Below are positions 19,010 to 27,836 of a stretch of 64,000 nt of DNA, one piece after another (within the stretch, counting starts at the first letter, position 1; each line of letters begins with the position of its first letter). The position numbers were made by a program, and so were the translations under genes. The notes under the pieces were generated by a model. That model ran no database searches. It was not told the origin of the DNA and saw only the letters and a list, made by a program, of their open reading frames with translations. Location: contig NZ_BOML01000058.1 in NCBI RefSeq assembly GCF_016862175.1, forward strand, positions 1-64,000. The letters run 5' to 3'. The DNA comes from Paractinoplanes durhamensis (GTDB lineage: Bacteria; Actinomycetota; Actinomycetes; Mycobacteriales; Micromonosporaceae).

Positions 19010-19672
19010 TCACCCGAGGACCGCGATGTCCGCCTTCAGCGCGGCCGGCAGCGGCAGCTCGACCGGAAATGACGGGATCCGCAGCGCGAAGGTCCGGCCG
19101 GTGTCACCCGTGAGCCGGACGCAGTACCCCTTGCCCGCGGCCAGCTCCAGATACCCCGCCTGGTAGGCCGCACCGTTGCTCTCCGCGCAGGCCGCCGGGT
19201 CGGCGAAGGGGTCGCCGGTGGCCGGGCTGATCAGCGCCCGCTTCGCCAGCGGCTCGGCGGTCCACACCCGCTTGTCGGCGCCGGTGCAGTTCTGATCGTG
19301 ATCGGTCTTGCCGGGCGTGGAGCAGAGCAGCGAGAGGTCGCCGGTGTACGCGTCGGTGCCGGCCCGGGGCGGATCGAGCCAGATGGCGCCCTGCGGGTAC
19401 TTGTCGCCCGTACCCATCGGAACCTCGACGTGCAGCGTCGCCGTGCCCAGCCCCTGGCTGGCGGCCGGCGAAACCGCCGCCGAGGCGATCGGCAGATCGG
19501 GAAGGACGGCGGCCGGGGTGGACTGGTAGTGGAAGATCGCCCCGGCGAACGTGCCGATCGCCAGCACGATCAGGGCCACCGAGATCGCCGGCCGGCGCTC
19601 GCCCTTCAACAGCACGACCATGGCGGCGATGAGCAGCACGGCCGCCGCGCCGCCGAGCAGGAGATCGACCAT
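19010..19672 (-). CDS. hypothetical membrane-anchored protein
   Basis: About 220 aa from the ATG at 19672. Two hydrophobic segments (LLLGGAAAVLLIAAMVVLL near residues 3-22, and ISVALIVLAIGTFAGAIF near 30-48) are followed by an extracytoplasmic domain. That domain has four cysteines (LLCSTPG, QNCTG, AACAESNG, GYCVRL) that could pair as disulfides. The domain ends in a beta-rich stretch. No family was recognised. It sits 51 bp downstream of the chitosanase stop on the same strand; a functional link is not evident. Confidence 0.65.
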   Translation of the reverse strand: MVDLLLGGAAAVLLIAAMVVLLKGERRPAISVALIVLAIGTFAGAIFHYQSTPAAVLPDLPIASAAVSPAASQGLGTATLHVEVPMGTGDKYPQGAIWLDPPRAGTDAYTGDLSLLCSTPGKTDHDQNCTGADKRVWTAEPLAKRALISPATGDPFADPAACAESNGAAYQAGYLELAAGKGYCVRLTGDTGRTFALRIPSFPVELPLPAALKADIAVLG

Positions 19673-19723
19673 GACCGACAAGGTACCGATGCCCGGGACA
19701 CGTCGCGCCCCGGGCATCCGGGC

Positions 19724-20935
19724 TCAGCCGATGTGGAAGCTCTCGCCGTAGACCGCGAAGTCCAGCGGCGTGTTCAGGTCGACGTTGCCGTTGTTGAGGA
19801 AGACGCGCTGGGCGGTGTCGACCCGCGACGTGTCCGAGTGCGCCTCCTCCTTCTTCATCTCGACGACCCGCTCGTTCAGGAAGACGGTGAGCCAGGCGTG
19901 CTCGTCCCCGCCCTGCGCCGGCGGCTTGGCCTTGGTCAGGGCGCGGCTGCGGATGGACCGGAAGCCCTCGTAGCCGTGCATGACCGAGGCGTCGTAGTAG
20001 GCGAACTGGCCGAGGGCCCGCACGCCGTCGCTCTTGCCGTCGCGCACCGAGGGGTTGAAGTAGACCCGGTCGCGCTCGGCCTCCTGGGCGGCCTGGAACA
20101 CGGTGTCGGCCGCGGCGGTCTTCCAGTCCTTGGTGAAGTTGGGGTCGAGGCCCGAGTGCGAGTCGGTCCCGTCGACGTTGCGCAGGGCCGGCAGGTATTT
20201 GGCGAGCACGTTCGACGGCTTGGTCGCCGTGTACGCCTCCACCAGCTCCAGCATGTCCCCGGTCCCGGAGCAGAACCCGATGATGCCGGCCGTGTAGCCG
20301 CGCCCGTCCCCGATGTCCTCGATGTAGGCGAACTGGGCCCGCCAGTTCAGCGACGAGTTCTCGGCCGCCGAGACGATCTGCATGGCGACGTCCTTCTTCG
20401 CCGGATCGTCAAGGTTCTTGCCTGTTGGGGCAGAGGTGGGTGGCGTTGTGGGACTCGTTCCACCAGGCATGACCCAAGTCTGGTTCGTGGTGTTCGAGCA
20501 CGTCCAGATCTGGAGCCGGGCGCCGTTCGCCGTGCTCTTGTCGGTCACGTCGAGACACTTGCCCGATCCGCTGTTGACCAGCGCACCGTTGGACACCGTC
20601 CACTTCTGCGCGCCGGTGGCGTTGCAGTCGTAGAGCTGAATCTTGGCTCCGTTCGCGGTCGATGCGGCAGTGACGTCGAGGCACTTGCCGAGCGCCCGAA
20701 TGGTGTTGTCGGTGTTCCCGACGGTCCATTGCTGGGCGGCACTGCCGTTGCAGTCGTAGAGCTGCACGGCGGCACCGTTGGCGCTCGACGCCCCGGCGAC
20801 ATCGATGCATTTGTTACCGAGTCCCTTGATCGGGCCGGCTGTTGCGGCGCTGGCCGGAAGCAGCCCGTACGCGATGGCTGCAGCGGGGATGACCAGGCCA
20901 AGTGAGGCATAGGCGATTGCCCTCACGCGTTTCAT
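19724..20935 (-). CDS. csn: secreted GH46 chitosanase with N-terminal ricin-B lectin (CBM13) domain
   Basis: 403 aa. A signal peptide covers residues 1-32 (IAYGLLPASA). A beta-trefoil ricin-B lectin domain spans about 35-155, with three repeats of the form KCxDV...NGAxxQLYxC...QxW. A Pro/Thr linker leads to the GH46 domain from about residue 173. The inverting catalytic pair is visible: Glu192 in AENSSLNW and Asp210 in DIGDGRGYTAGI, 18 residues apart as in Streptomyces CsnN174. It hydrolyses chitosan outside the cell. It is divergent from the ROK repressor of the uptake operon at 21130, and the 194 bp between holds repeated candidate operators, so both units are probably induced together by glucosamine oligosaccharides. 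Confidence 0.95.
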   Translation of the reverse strand: MKRVRAIAYASLGLVIPAAAIAYGLLPASAATAGPIKGLGNKCIDVAGASSANGAAVQLYDCNGSAAQQWTVGNTDNTIRALGKCLDVTAASTANGAKIQLYDCNATGAQKWTVSNGALVNSGSGKCLDVTDKSTANGARLQIWTCSNTTNQTWVMPGGTSPTTPPTSAPTGKNLDDPAKKDVAMQIVSAAENSSLNWRAQFAYIEDIGDGRGYTAGIIGFCSGTGDMLELVEAYTATKPSNVLAKYLPALRNVDGTDSHSGLDPNFTKDWKTAAADTVFQAAQEAERDRVYFNPSVRDGKSDGVRALGQFAYYDASVMHGYEGFRSIRSRALTKAKPPAQGGDEHAWLTVFLNERVVEMKKEEAHSDTSRVDTAQRVFLNNGNVDLNTPLDFAVYGESFHIG

Positions 20936-20999
20936 GGCACTCCTGTGGGGAGGGGGGATGAAGGGGATCACGCGCGTGATGGGCAGTGACGCTAGAACA

Positions 21000-21110
21000 G
21001 TTAAGCAGGTTTATCAATAGGCATCGATGGGGTGGTCTAGCCTGCTTGATGGGTCTTGACACGGGGGAGGCCTGTGCCTACCGTCCGAGCAACTGTTAGT
21101 CAGTTTGCCT
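21000..21110. promoter_or_regulatory. three related candidate CsnR operators between chitosanase and ROK repressor
   Basis: Three similar 16 bp sites lie in the divergent promoter region. On the plus strand at 21000-21015 the core is GTTAAGCAGGTTTATC; on the minus strand at 21036-21051 it is CATCAAGCAGGCTAGA; on the plus strand at 21095-21110 it is GTTAGTCAGTTTGCCT. The first two share an exact AAGCAGG in opposite orientation. Position between the two transcription units and repetition suggest binding sites for the ROK regulator; this is not proven. Confidence 0.45.
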
Positions 21111-21129
21111 ATCACCGCAGGGAGCCCCG

Positions 21130-22302
21130 TTGACGCGTCTGGCCGGCTCGTCCAAGCTGCTCCGCGCCATGAACGAGAGCGCCGCTCTAGCGCACCTGCT
21201 CGACCCAGGGATGCTCACCCGCTCCGACTTGCGCAAGCTCACCGCCCTGTCCACCCCGACCATCTCCGAGGTCCTGCGCCGGCTCACCGACGCCGGACTG
21301 GTCAATGTGGTGGGCCACAACAGTGGCCGCCCGGGCCCGAACGCCGAGATCTATGCGGCGAACCCGGATGCGGCGTACACGGTCGCGGTCTCCGTCCGCG
21401 ACATCGGCACCAGCGGAACCCCGTCGGTGACCGCCGCCCTCTGCGACCTGACCGGGGCCGTCCGCGCCCGGTTCGAGTCGCGCATCGACTTCCTCGCCAC
21501 CGAACCCGCCGTCGCGCTCGTCGACGTGGTCGCCCGGCTGCGCGCGGAGGCCGGCGTCCCGGCCGACCACATCCGGCACGTGCAGCTCGGTGTGCCCGGC
21601 TCGTGGGACGCGCGCACCCAGACCATCCGGCACGTCGACGTGCCCGGCTTCGGCCGGACCGGCCTGGTGCCGGAGATCGCCGCCGCGCTCGGCACCGACG
21701 TCGGCGTCGACAACGACGTGAACCTGGCCGCGGTGGCCGAGCGCAAGCGCGGCACCGCCCGCGACGCCGAAGGGTTCGCGCTGCTCTGGATGGGTCAGGA
21801 CGGTCTCGGCCTGGCCATCGACATCGCCGGCGCGCTCATCCGCGGCGCCCGCGGCGGGGCCGGCGAGATCGGCTACGTGCCGCTCTACTCACCCGAGCAC
21901 ACCGATCGCAAGCTCGACCTGCAGGACCTCTTCGGTGGCGCCGCGATCATGGAACTGGCCCGGGACAACGGCATCACCGGCGGCACCCCCGCCGAGGTGG
22001 TGCGGGCCGCCGCCGGCGCACCCGGCGAGTTCCTCACCACGCTGGCCGATCGCGTCGCGGTCGGGCTGGCCGCGGTGATCGCCGTGCTCGATCCCTATCT
22101 GGTGGTGCTGGCCGGGCCGATCGCCCAGGCCGGTGGCGAGACGCTGCTGTCCGCGGTGAACACCGCGGTCCGCCGGGCCGCGCCGCTGGAGAGCTCGATC
22201 GCGGTCACCACCATCGACGACGACGCGGTGCTGCTCGGCGCGCTCGATGCCGGCCTCGCCGTGGTCCGGGAAGCGCTCATCACCTCAATCCGCGACAGCT
22301 GA
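21130..22302 (+). CDS. csnR: ROK family repressor of the chitosan-use locus, CsnR-like
   Basis: 390 aa from a TTG start at 21130 with a GGGAG ribosome site just upstream. The N-terminal winged HTH (LDPGMLTRSDLRKLTALSTPTISEVLRRLTDAGLV) is followed by a ROK fold with sugar-binding GVPGSWDARTQTIRHVDVPGFG and DNDVNLAAVAERKRG. Unlike the ROK protein at 2390, it lacks the CxCGxxGC zinc cysteines: after GAGEIGYVPLYSPEH there is no Cys. The gene order chitosanase / ROK / importer / GH4 / kinase matches the csnR-csnEFGHK chitosan oligosaccharide locus of Streptomyces, from which the name is taken. Confidence 0.85.
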   Translation: MTRLAGSSKLLRAMNESAALAHLLDPGMLTRSDLRKLTALSTPTISEVLRRLTDAGLVNVVGHNSGRPGPNAEIYAANPDAAYTVAVSVRDIGTSGTPSVTAALCDLTGAVRARFESRIDFLATEPAVALVDVVARLRAEAGVPADHIRHVQLGVPGSWDARTQTIRHVDVPGFGRTGLVPEIAAALGTDVGVDNDVNLAAVAERKRGTARDAEGFALLWMGQDGLGLAIDIAGALIRGARGGAGEIGYVPLYSPEHTDRKLDLQDLFGGAAIMELARDNGITGGTPAEVVRAAAGAPGEFLTTLADRVAVGLAAVIAVLDPYLVVLAGPIAQAGGETLLSAVNTAVRRAAPLESSIAVTTIDDDAVLLGALDAGLAVVREALITSIRDS

Positions 22303-22323
22303 CGTTTCTTTGAGAGGCCGAAA

Positions 22324-23634
22324 GTGAACAAACGGATACCTGCTGCCCTTTTCGCCCTGACTCTGCTGACGACCGCCGCCTGCACCCCCGCGCCGAAGGA
22401 GAACAAGGTCGCCGCGCCCGGCGCCTCGACGAGCGGGACCGTCGAGCTGTGGCACTTCTTCACCGAGCGCGAGGCCGAGGCCATCGACACGGTGATCAAG
22501 GACTTCGAGGCGTCGCACCCCAACATCAAGGTCACCGTGAAGTCCGGGCAGGACGACTCCAAGGTCACCCAGGCGATCGGGGCGGGCAACGGGCCGGACA
22601 TCGGCCTCTCCTACTCCACCGACATCGTCGGCAAGTTCTGCTCGTCCGGGGCGTGGGTGGATCTCACCCCGTACATCAGCCGCGACAAAGTGGACCTGAA
22701 CCAGCTGAACGCCACCACCCGGCAGTACACCGAGTTCGACGGCAAGCGGTGCGCGATGCCGTTCCTGGCCGACGCGTACGGGATGTTCTACAACAAGGAC
22801 CTGTTCGCCAAGGCCGGGATCACCACGCCGCCGAAGACCCTCGACGAGCTGACCGAGGACGCCAAGAAGCTCACCGTGCGCAACGCCGACGGGTCCCTCA
22901 AGACGGTCGGTTTCCTGCCGCTCTACGACTTCTACGAGAACGCCGCCGCGCACCTCGCCCCGGCCACCGGCGCCAAGTGGCTGACCGACGACGGCAAGTC
23001 GGCGGTCGGCACCGACCCGAACTGGAAGACCCTGCTCACCTGGCAGAAGAACCTCGTCGACTGGTACGGCTACGCCAACCTCACCAAGTTCAAGGCCTCG
23101 CTCGGCGACGAGTTCAGCGCGGACAACGCGTTCCAGAAGGGCCAGGTGGCGATCAACATCGACGCCGAGTACCGCCTGGCCTTCCTCAAGGACCAGACCC
23201 CCACCTTGAAGTACGGCGTGGCTCCGCTCCCGACCGCCGACCCGGCCCGCTACGGCGGTGGGTACGTCACCGGCAACATCCTCGGGATCAGCAAGAACGC
23301 CAAGAACCCCGAGGCCGCCTGGGAGCTGATCAAATACCTGACCACCGATGACGCCGCCGTCACCAAGCTGGCCGGGCTGCTCAAGAACGTGCCGACCACG
23401 ACGAAGTCGATCGCCGACCCGACGCTGAACGCGGACGCCGACTTCAAGGCCTTCATCGACATCTTCAACAGCCCGAACTCGGTGACCACGCCGCCGTCCT
23501 CGTCCGGCCCGGCCTACCAGGAGACCTTCGGCAAGTTCCTGAACGACTACCAGGCCGGCAAGGTGAAAGACCTGAACTCCGGCCTGACCGACGCGGACAA
23601 GCAGATCAACAGCGTCATGCAGCTGGGCGGCTGA
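22324..23634 (+). CDS. csnE: ABC transporter substrate-binding lipoprotein for chitosan oligosaccharides
   Basis: 436 aa extracellular binding protein (SBP family 1) from GTG 22324. A lipoprotein signal ends in LLTTAAC with Cys20 as the lipidated residue. The mature protein follows the sugar-binding pattern (TVELWHFFTEREAEAIDTVI, FYNKDLFAKAGITTPPKTLDEL, KNPEAAWELIKYLTT). It should deliver glucosamine oligosaccharides released by the chitosanase to the two permeases. No ATPase gene is in this operon, so a shared ATPase of the MsiK type is probably used, as in other actinomycete sugar importers. The GAGAGG just before the start serves as ribosome site. Confidence 0.9.
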   Translation: MNKRIPAALFALTLLTTAACTPAPKENKVAAPGASTSGTVELWHFFTEREAEAIDTVIKDFEASHPNIKVTVKSGQDDSKVTQAIGAGNGPDIGLSYSTDIVGKFCSSGAWVDLTPYISRDKVDLNQLNATTRQYTEFDGKRCAMPFLADAYGMFYNKDLFAKAGITTPPKTLDELTEDAKKLTVRNADGSLKTVGFLPLYDFYENAAAHLAPATGAKWLTDDGKSAVGTDPNWKTLLTWQKNLVDWYGYANLTKFKASLGDEFSADNAFQKGQVAINIDAEYRLAFLKDQTPTLKYGVAPLPTADPARYGGGYVTGNILGISKNAKNPEAAWELIKYLTTDDAAVTKLAGLLKNVPTTTKSIADPTLNADADFKAFIDIFNSPNSVTTPPSSSGPAYQETFGKFLNDYQAGKVKDLNSGLTDADKQINSVMQLGG

Positions 23635-23638
23635 CCCC

Positions 23639-24565
23639 ATGACGGCCGTTCGCCTCCGCAAAAACCTGACGACGCTGTCGTTCCTGGCGCCCGCGTTGAT
23701 CGGCATCGCGGTGTTCTTCCTCTACCCCCTGGTCTCGGCGGTCTACTTCTCCTTCACGAAGTTCGACCTGCTCTCCGTGCCGCAGTGGGTGGGGCTGGAC
23801 AACTACCAGCGGATGGCGGACGACCCGTTCCTGCTCCAGGCCATCCGGAACACGCTGTGGATGGTGGTGGTCTTCGTCCCGGCCCGGATCATCGGGGCGA
23901 TCGGCCTGTCGATGCTGCTCACCCAGCTGCGGCGGGGCGCGAGCTTCTTCCGGACGGTGTTCTACCTGCCGGCCCTGGTGCCGCCGGTGGCCGCCACCAT
24001 CGCGTTCGTCTACCTTCTCAAGCCGGGCACCGGCCCGGTCGACCACTTCCTGGAGAAGATCGGCATCGCCGGTCCGCTCTGGTTCAACTCGCCGACCTGG
24101 GCCAAACCCTCACTGGTCCTGCTCGGCCTGTGGGCCATCGGCGACCTGATGGTGATCTTCCTGGCCGCGGTGCTGGGCGTTCCGGAGAGCCTCTACGAAG
24201 CCGCGTCGCTGGACGGCGCGAACGCCTGGCACAAGTTCCGGTCGATCACCCTGCCGACGATCCAGCCGGTGATCCTGTTCGCCGCGGTCACCGGCGTGAT
24301 CTACACGTTGCAGTACTTCGACCAGGCGGCGGTGGCCGGCTCGATCGCCAGTGGGCAGGCCACCGTCGGGGCCGGGATATCGCAGAGCTTCGGCTACCCC
24401 GAGGGCTCGACCTTCACCTATCCACTGTGGCTCTACACGGTCGGGTTCCGGTACAACGCGCTCGGCTACGCGAACGCCCTCGCGATCCTGCTGTTCGCGG
24501 TCGCGTTCTCGGTCACCGTGATCCTGATGCGCCGGGCCAAGGCCTTCTCCGGGGAGGAATCATGA
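23639..24565 (+). CDS. csnF: carbohydrate ABC transporter permease (MalF type)
   Basis: 308 aa, six membrane helices (for example LSFLAPALIGIAVFFLYPLV near residues 15-34). The permease EAA loop is present: ESLYEAASLDGANAWHKFR, which contacts the shared ATPase. It starts with ATG 4 nt after the binding protein gene and overlaps the next permease by ATGA (24562-24565), so the two permeases are translationally coupled. Chitosan-oligosaccharide specificity is inferred from the locus. Confidence 0.92.
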   Translation: MTAVRLRKNLTTLSFLAPALIGIAVFFLYPLVSAVYFSFTKFDLLSVPQWVGLDNYQRMADDPFLLQAIRNTLWMVVVFVPARIIGAIGLSMLLTQLRRGASFFRTVFYLPALVPPVAATIAFVYLLKPGTGPVDHFLEKIGIAGPLWFNSPTWAKPSLVLLGLWAIGDLMVIFLAAVLGVPESLYEAASLDGANAWHKFRSITLPTIQPVILFAAVTGVIYTLQYFDQAAVAGSIASGQATVGAGISQSFGYPEGSTFTYPLWLYTVGFRYNALGYANALAILLFAVAFSVTVILMRRAKAFSGEES

Positions 24566-25446
24566 CGGCGGCTCTTCTCGAAGCGGACCCGCTTACCCCC
24601 ATCACGCCGGACCGCCCTCGACAGCGACAAATCACCCTGGCCTGGATCGCCCGGCACAGCATCGCGATCGTCCTGGTCATCATGTTCCTGACCCCGGTCG
24701 TCTACCTCGTGCTGCTCTCGCTGATGACCAGCAGCCAGGCGCTGACGAGCGACTACTGGCCGAACACCTGGCATCCGGAGAACTACGTCAAGGTCTTCCA
24801 GTCGACGCCGCTGCCGCGCTACCTGCTCAACACCGTCATCTACGCGGTGTCGGTCACGCTGCTCACCCTGTTGTCGAGCGTGCCCGCCGCGTACGCCCTG
24901 GCGAAGCTGAAGTTCCGCGGGCAGAACGCGCTGTTCCTGACCATCATCTGCGTGATGATGTTGCCGCCGCAGGTGGTGACCGTCCCGCTCTACCTGATGT
25001 GGGCCCGCTACGGCCTGACCGGATCGCTCGCGCCGCTGATCATCCCGGCGCTGTTCGGCGACGCGTTCACCATCTTCCTGCTGCGCCAGTTCCTGCTGAC
25101 CATCCCGTCGGAGTATCTGGACGCGGCCCGGGTGGACGGCTGCGGTGAGTGGCGCACGCTGCTGCGGGTGGTGCTGCCGATGGCCCGGCCGGGCATCGCG
25201 GCGGCCGGCCTGTTCCAGTTCTTCTTCTGCTGGAACGACTACTACGGCCCACTGCTCTACACGAGCGAGAACGAGAATTCGTGGACCCTGACGCTGGGGC
25301 TGGCGTCGTTCCGGACGGTCCACCACGTCGACTGGAATCTGGTCACGGCGGCGACGGTGCTGGCCATGGCTCCGCTGATCATCATCTTCTTCTTCGCCCA
25401 GCGCGCGTTCGTGCAGGGCATCACGCTGACTGGCTTCAAGGGATAG
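24562..25446 (+). CDS. csnG: carbohydrate ABC transporter permease (MalG type)
   Basis: 294 aa. The ATG at 24562 has a strong GGGGAGGA ribosome site and overlaps the previous stop by 4 bp; the longer open frame upstream is shadow of the other permease. Helices include IAIVLVIMFLTPVVYLVLL near residues 33-51. The EAA loop reads SEYLDAARVDGCGEWRTLLRV, and the MalG-like C-terminus ends in FFAQRAFVQGITLTGFKG. It forms the importer channel with the preceding permease. Confidence 0.92.
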   Translation: MTAALLEADPLTPITPDRPRQRQITLAWIARHSIAIVLVIMFLTPVVYLVLLSLMTSSQALTSDYWPNTWHPENYVKVFQSTPLPRYLLNTVIYAVSVTLLTLLSSVPAAYALAKLKFRGQNALFLTIICVMMLPPQVVTVPLYLMWARYGLTGSLAPLIIPALFGDAFTIFLLRQFLLTIPSEYLDAARVDGCGEWRTLLRVVLPMARPGIAAAGLFQFFFCWNDYYGPLLYTSENENSWTLTLGLASFRTVHHVDWNLVTAATVLAMAPLIIIFFFAQRAFVQGITLTGFKG

Positions 25447-25457
25447 TGGAGTAAAGG

Positions 25458-26714
25458 GTGAAAATCGCAGTTATCGGGGGCGGGTCGACCTATACGCCGG
25501 AGCTGGTCGACGGCTTCGCGCGGCTCGGCTCGATGGTCGACGAGCTGGTCCTGATTGACCCTTTGCAGGATCGATTGGAGATCGTCGGCGCCTTCGCGGC
25601 CCGGATCTTCGCCGCTCAGGGACACCCCGGCAAGGTCACCTGGACGACCGATCTGGACGCCGGGGTCACCGACGCCGACGCCGCGGTGATCCAGCTGCGG
25701 GTCGGCGGCCAGCAGGCCCGGATCACCGACGAGACGTTCCCGCTCGAGTGCGGCTGCGTCGGCCAGGAGACGACCGGGGCCGGCGGCCTGGCCAAGGCGC
25801 TGCGCACGGTGCCGGTCGTGCTGGACGTGGCCGACCGGATCCGGCGGCGCGCCAAGCCCGGCGCATGGATCGTCGACTTCACCAACCCGGTCGGCATCGT
25901 CACCCGCGCCCTGCTCGACGCCGGCCACAAGGCGGTCGGCCTGTGCAACGTGGCGATCGGCTTCCAGCGCCGCTTCGCCGGCTACCTGGGCGTGGACCCG
26001 TCCGCGGTGACCTTGGACCACGTCGGCCTGAACCACCTGACCTGGGAGCGAGCAGCCTATGTGGACGGCGTCGACCGCCTCCCCGCCCTGCTTCAACAGC
26101 ATTTATCCGAGATTTCGGACGAGGTGGACATCGCGCCATCGGTTCTCACGACGTTAGGCAACGTGCCCTCCTACTATTTGTCCTATTTCTACGGTCATGA
26201 CAAGCATGTCCGGGAAGCAAAAGGGACACAGACCCGCGGACAACGGGTAGCCGAGATCGAGGCGATCCTCCTCGACATGTACCGCGACGTCACCCTCGTC
26301 GAAAAGCCGGCCCTCCTCGGCGAACGCGGCGGGGCCTACTACTCCGAGGCCGCCGTCGGCCTGATCGCTTCCCTGCACGGCCTGGACGACAACGCGGTCC
26401 ATTCGGTCAACGTGCGCAACAACGGCACCCTGCCGTTCCTCCCGGCCGACGCGGTCATCGAGGTCTCGGCCCGAGCGGGCCTCGAAGGCCCGGCTCCGCT
26501 GCCGGTCACCCCGTTGCCGCCCGACCTGTCCGGCCTCATCACCCACGTCTGGGGGTACGAGGAACTCGCGCTCGACGCCGCCCTGCGCGGTGGCCGCCAC
26601 CGCGTCTACCGTGCCCTGCTCGCCCACCCGCTGGTCGGCCAGCACGACTACGCGGACGCCCTGGCCGACAAGCTCATCGCGGCCGGCCGACAGCACCTCG
26701 CGTGGGCGTCATGA
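25458..26714 (+). CDS. csnH: glycoside hydrolase family 4 protein (6-phospho-glycosidase-like)
   Basis: 418 aa. GH4 enzymes use NAD(H) and a divalent metal to cleave glycosides by a redox mechanism. Seen: the N-terminal dinucleotide motif AVIGGGSTYTPELVDG, DFTNPVGIVTRALLDAG, the metal-ligand Cys in GLCNVAIGFQRRF, and the metal-ligand His in DHVGLNHLTWERA. The GTG at 25458 follows AAAGG. In this operon it most likely cleaves imported glucosamine oligosaccharides or their phosphorylated forms in the cytoplasm. The exact substrate is not known. The stop overlaps the kinase start by ATGA. Confidence 0.9.
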   Translation: MKIAVIGGGSTYTPELVDGFARLGSMVDELVLIDPLQDRLEIVGAFAARIFAAQGHPGKVTWTTDLDAGVTDADAAVIQLRVGGQQARITDETFPLECGCVGQETTGAGGLAKALRTVPVVLDVADRIRRRAKPGAWIVDFTNPVGIVTRALLDAGHKAVGLCNVAIGFQRRFAGYLGVDPSAVTLDHVGLNHLTWERAAYVDGVDRLPALLQQHLSEISDEVDIAPSVLTTLGNVPSYYLSYFYGHDKHVREAKGTQTRGQRVAEIEAILLDMYRDVTLVEKPALLGERGGAYYSEAAVGLIASLHGLDDNAVHSVNVRNNGTLPFLPADAVIEVSARAGLEGPAPLPVTPLPPDLSGLITHVWGYEELALDAALRGGRHRVYRALLAHPLVGQHDYADALADKLIAAGRQHLAWAS

Positions 26715-27745
26715 GAGCGCTCTATCTGGCGGTCGACGGCGGCAACTCCAAGACCGACGTGGTACTCGGCGACGCCGAGGGCCAGGTCCTGGGCTTCGTC
26801 CGGGGCGGAACGTCGTCCCCGCACAACATCGGCCTGCCCGGCACCATCGACGTGCTGGGCCGGCTGATCACTGCCGTCCGCACCGAGGCCGGCCTGCCGA
26901 TCGGCACTCCGGTCGAGACCATCGCCGTCTACCTGGCCGGCGCCGACCTGCCGATCGAGGTGACCCGCCTGCACCAGGCGATCGCCGCCGAGGCCTGGGC
27001 CGGGCACACCATCGTGGACAACGACTGCTTCGCCCTGCTCCGGGCGGGCACCGCCACCCCCGACGCGGTAACGGTGGTGTGCGGCGCCGGCACGAACTGC
27101 GTAGGCCGCGCCGCCGACGGCCGCACCGCCCGCTTCCCCGCCCTCGGCCCGATCTCCGGCGATTGGGGCGGCGGTCACGACCTGGCCGACCACGCCCTGC
27201 GCGAGGCGGTCCGCGGCGAGGACGGCCGCGGCCGCCCGACCGCCCTGTCCCCCGCGGTGGCCGCCCACTTCGGCCGGCCCACGGTGGAGGCGGTGAGCAT
27301 CGCCCTGCACCTGGGCGACCTCCCGATGGACCGCATCCGCGAGCTGTCGTTCCTGCTGTTCGAGGTGGCCGCGACCGGCGACGAGGTGGCCTCGGCCCTG
27401 ATCGACCGCCAGGCCGAGGAGATCCTGGCCCAGCACCGGGTGGCCGCCGACCGCCTGTCCCTGCTGGATCGCCCGCACGCCCTGGTCCTCGGCGGCGGCA
27501 TCCTGCGAGCCCGCCACCCGCAGCTGCACGATCAGGTGCTGGCCGGCGCCCACCGCCAGGCTCCCCTGGTCGAGGTCACCGTCCTGGGTACCCCACCGGT
27601 AACCGGAGCCGCCCTGCTGGCGTTGGATGCGATGGGCCACACGGCAGCCGAGCCCCGGCTGCGTGCGGCCCTGCACGACCGCACGCCCGTTCCCGCCGCG
27701 CTGGACCGCAACGCGACAGCGCTCGAAGACGCCGGGGCCGCATAA
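26711..27745 (+). CDS. csnK: BadF/BadG/BcrA/BcrD-type ATPase, probable amino-sugar kinase
   Basis: 344 aa ASKHA-fold kinase. Phosphate-1 motif YLAVDGGNSKTDVVLGD is at the N-terminus; then GGTSSPHNIG, VCGAGTNCVGRAADGR (phosphate 2) and ISGDWGGGHDLADHALREAVRGEDGRGRPT, the signature of N-acetylglucosamine kinase-like BadF proteins. It probably phosphorylates glucosamine from the imported oligosaccharides, feeding it to central amino-sugar metabolism. The ATG at 26711 overlaps the GH4 stop (ATGA). It is the last gene of the operon; a strong hairpin terminator follows 20 bp downstream. Confidence 0.88.
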   Translation: MRALYLAVDGGNSKTDVVLGDAEGQVLGFVRGGTSSPHNIGLPGTIDVLGRLITAVRTEAGLPIGTPVETIAVYLAGADLPIEVTRLHQAIAAEAWAGHTIVDNDCFALLRAGTATPDAVTVVCGAGTNCVGRAADGRTARFPALGPISGDWGGGHDLADHALREAVRGEDGRGRPTALSPAVAAHFGRPTVEAVSIALHLGDLPMDRIRELSFLLFEVAATGDEVASALIDRQAEEILAQHRVAADRLSLLDRPHALVLGGGILRARHPQLHDQVLAGAHRQAPLVEVTVLGTPPVTGAALLALDAMGHTAAEPRLRAALHDRTPVPAALDRNATALEDAGAA

Positions 27746-27764
27746 CCTGCGCCCCGCGAACGAT

Positions 27765-27802
27765 GGCGCCGGCCCGGAGGCCCACCCCTCCGAGCCGGCG
27801 CC
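27765..27802. terminator. bidirectional hairpin terminator after the chitosan operon
   Basis: GGCGCCGGC (27765-27773) pairs perfectly with GCCGGCGCC (27794-27802), and an inner CGGAGG/CCTCCG pair extends the stem. It is followed by TTCCCTAT. It sits between the convergent kinase and TPR genes and can serve both. Confidence 0.8.
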
Positions 27803-27836
27803 TTCCCTATGTTCAGCGCCGGCCGGGCCGAAATTG

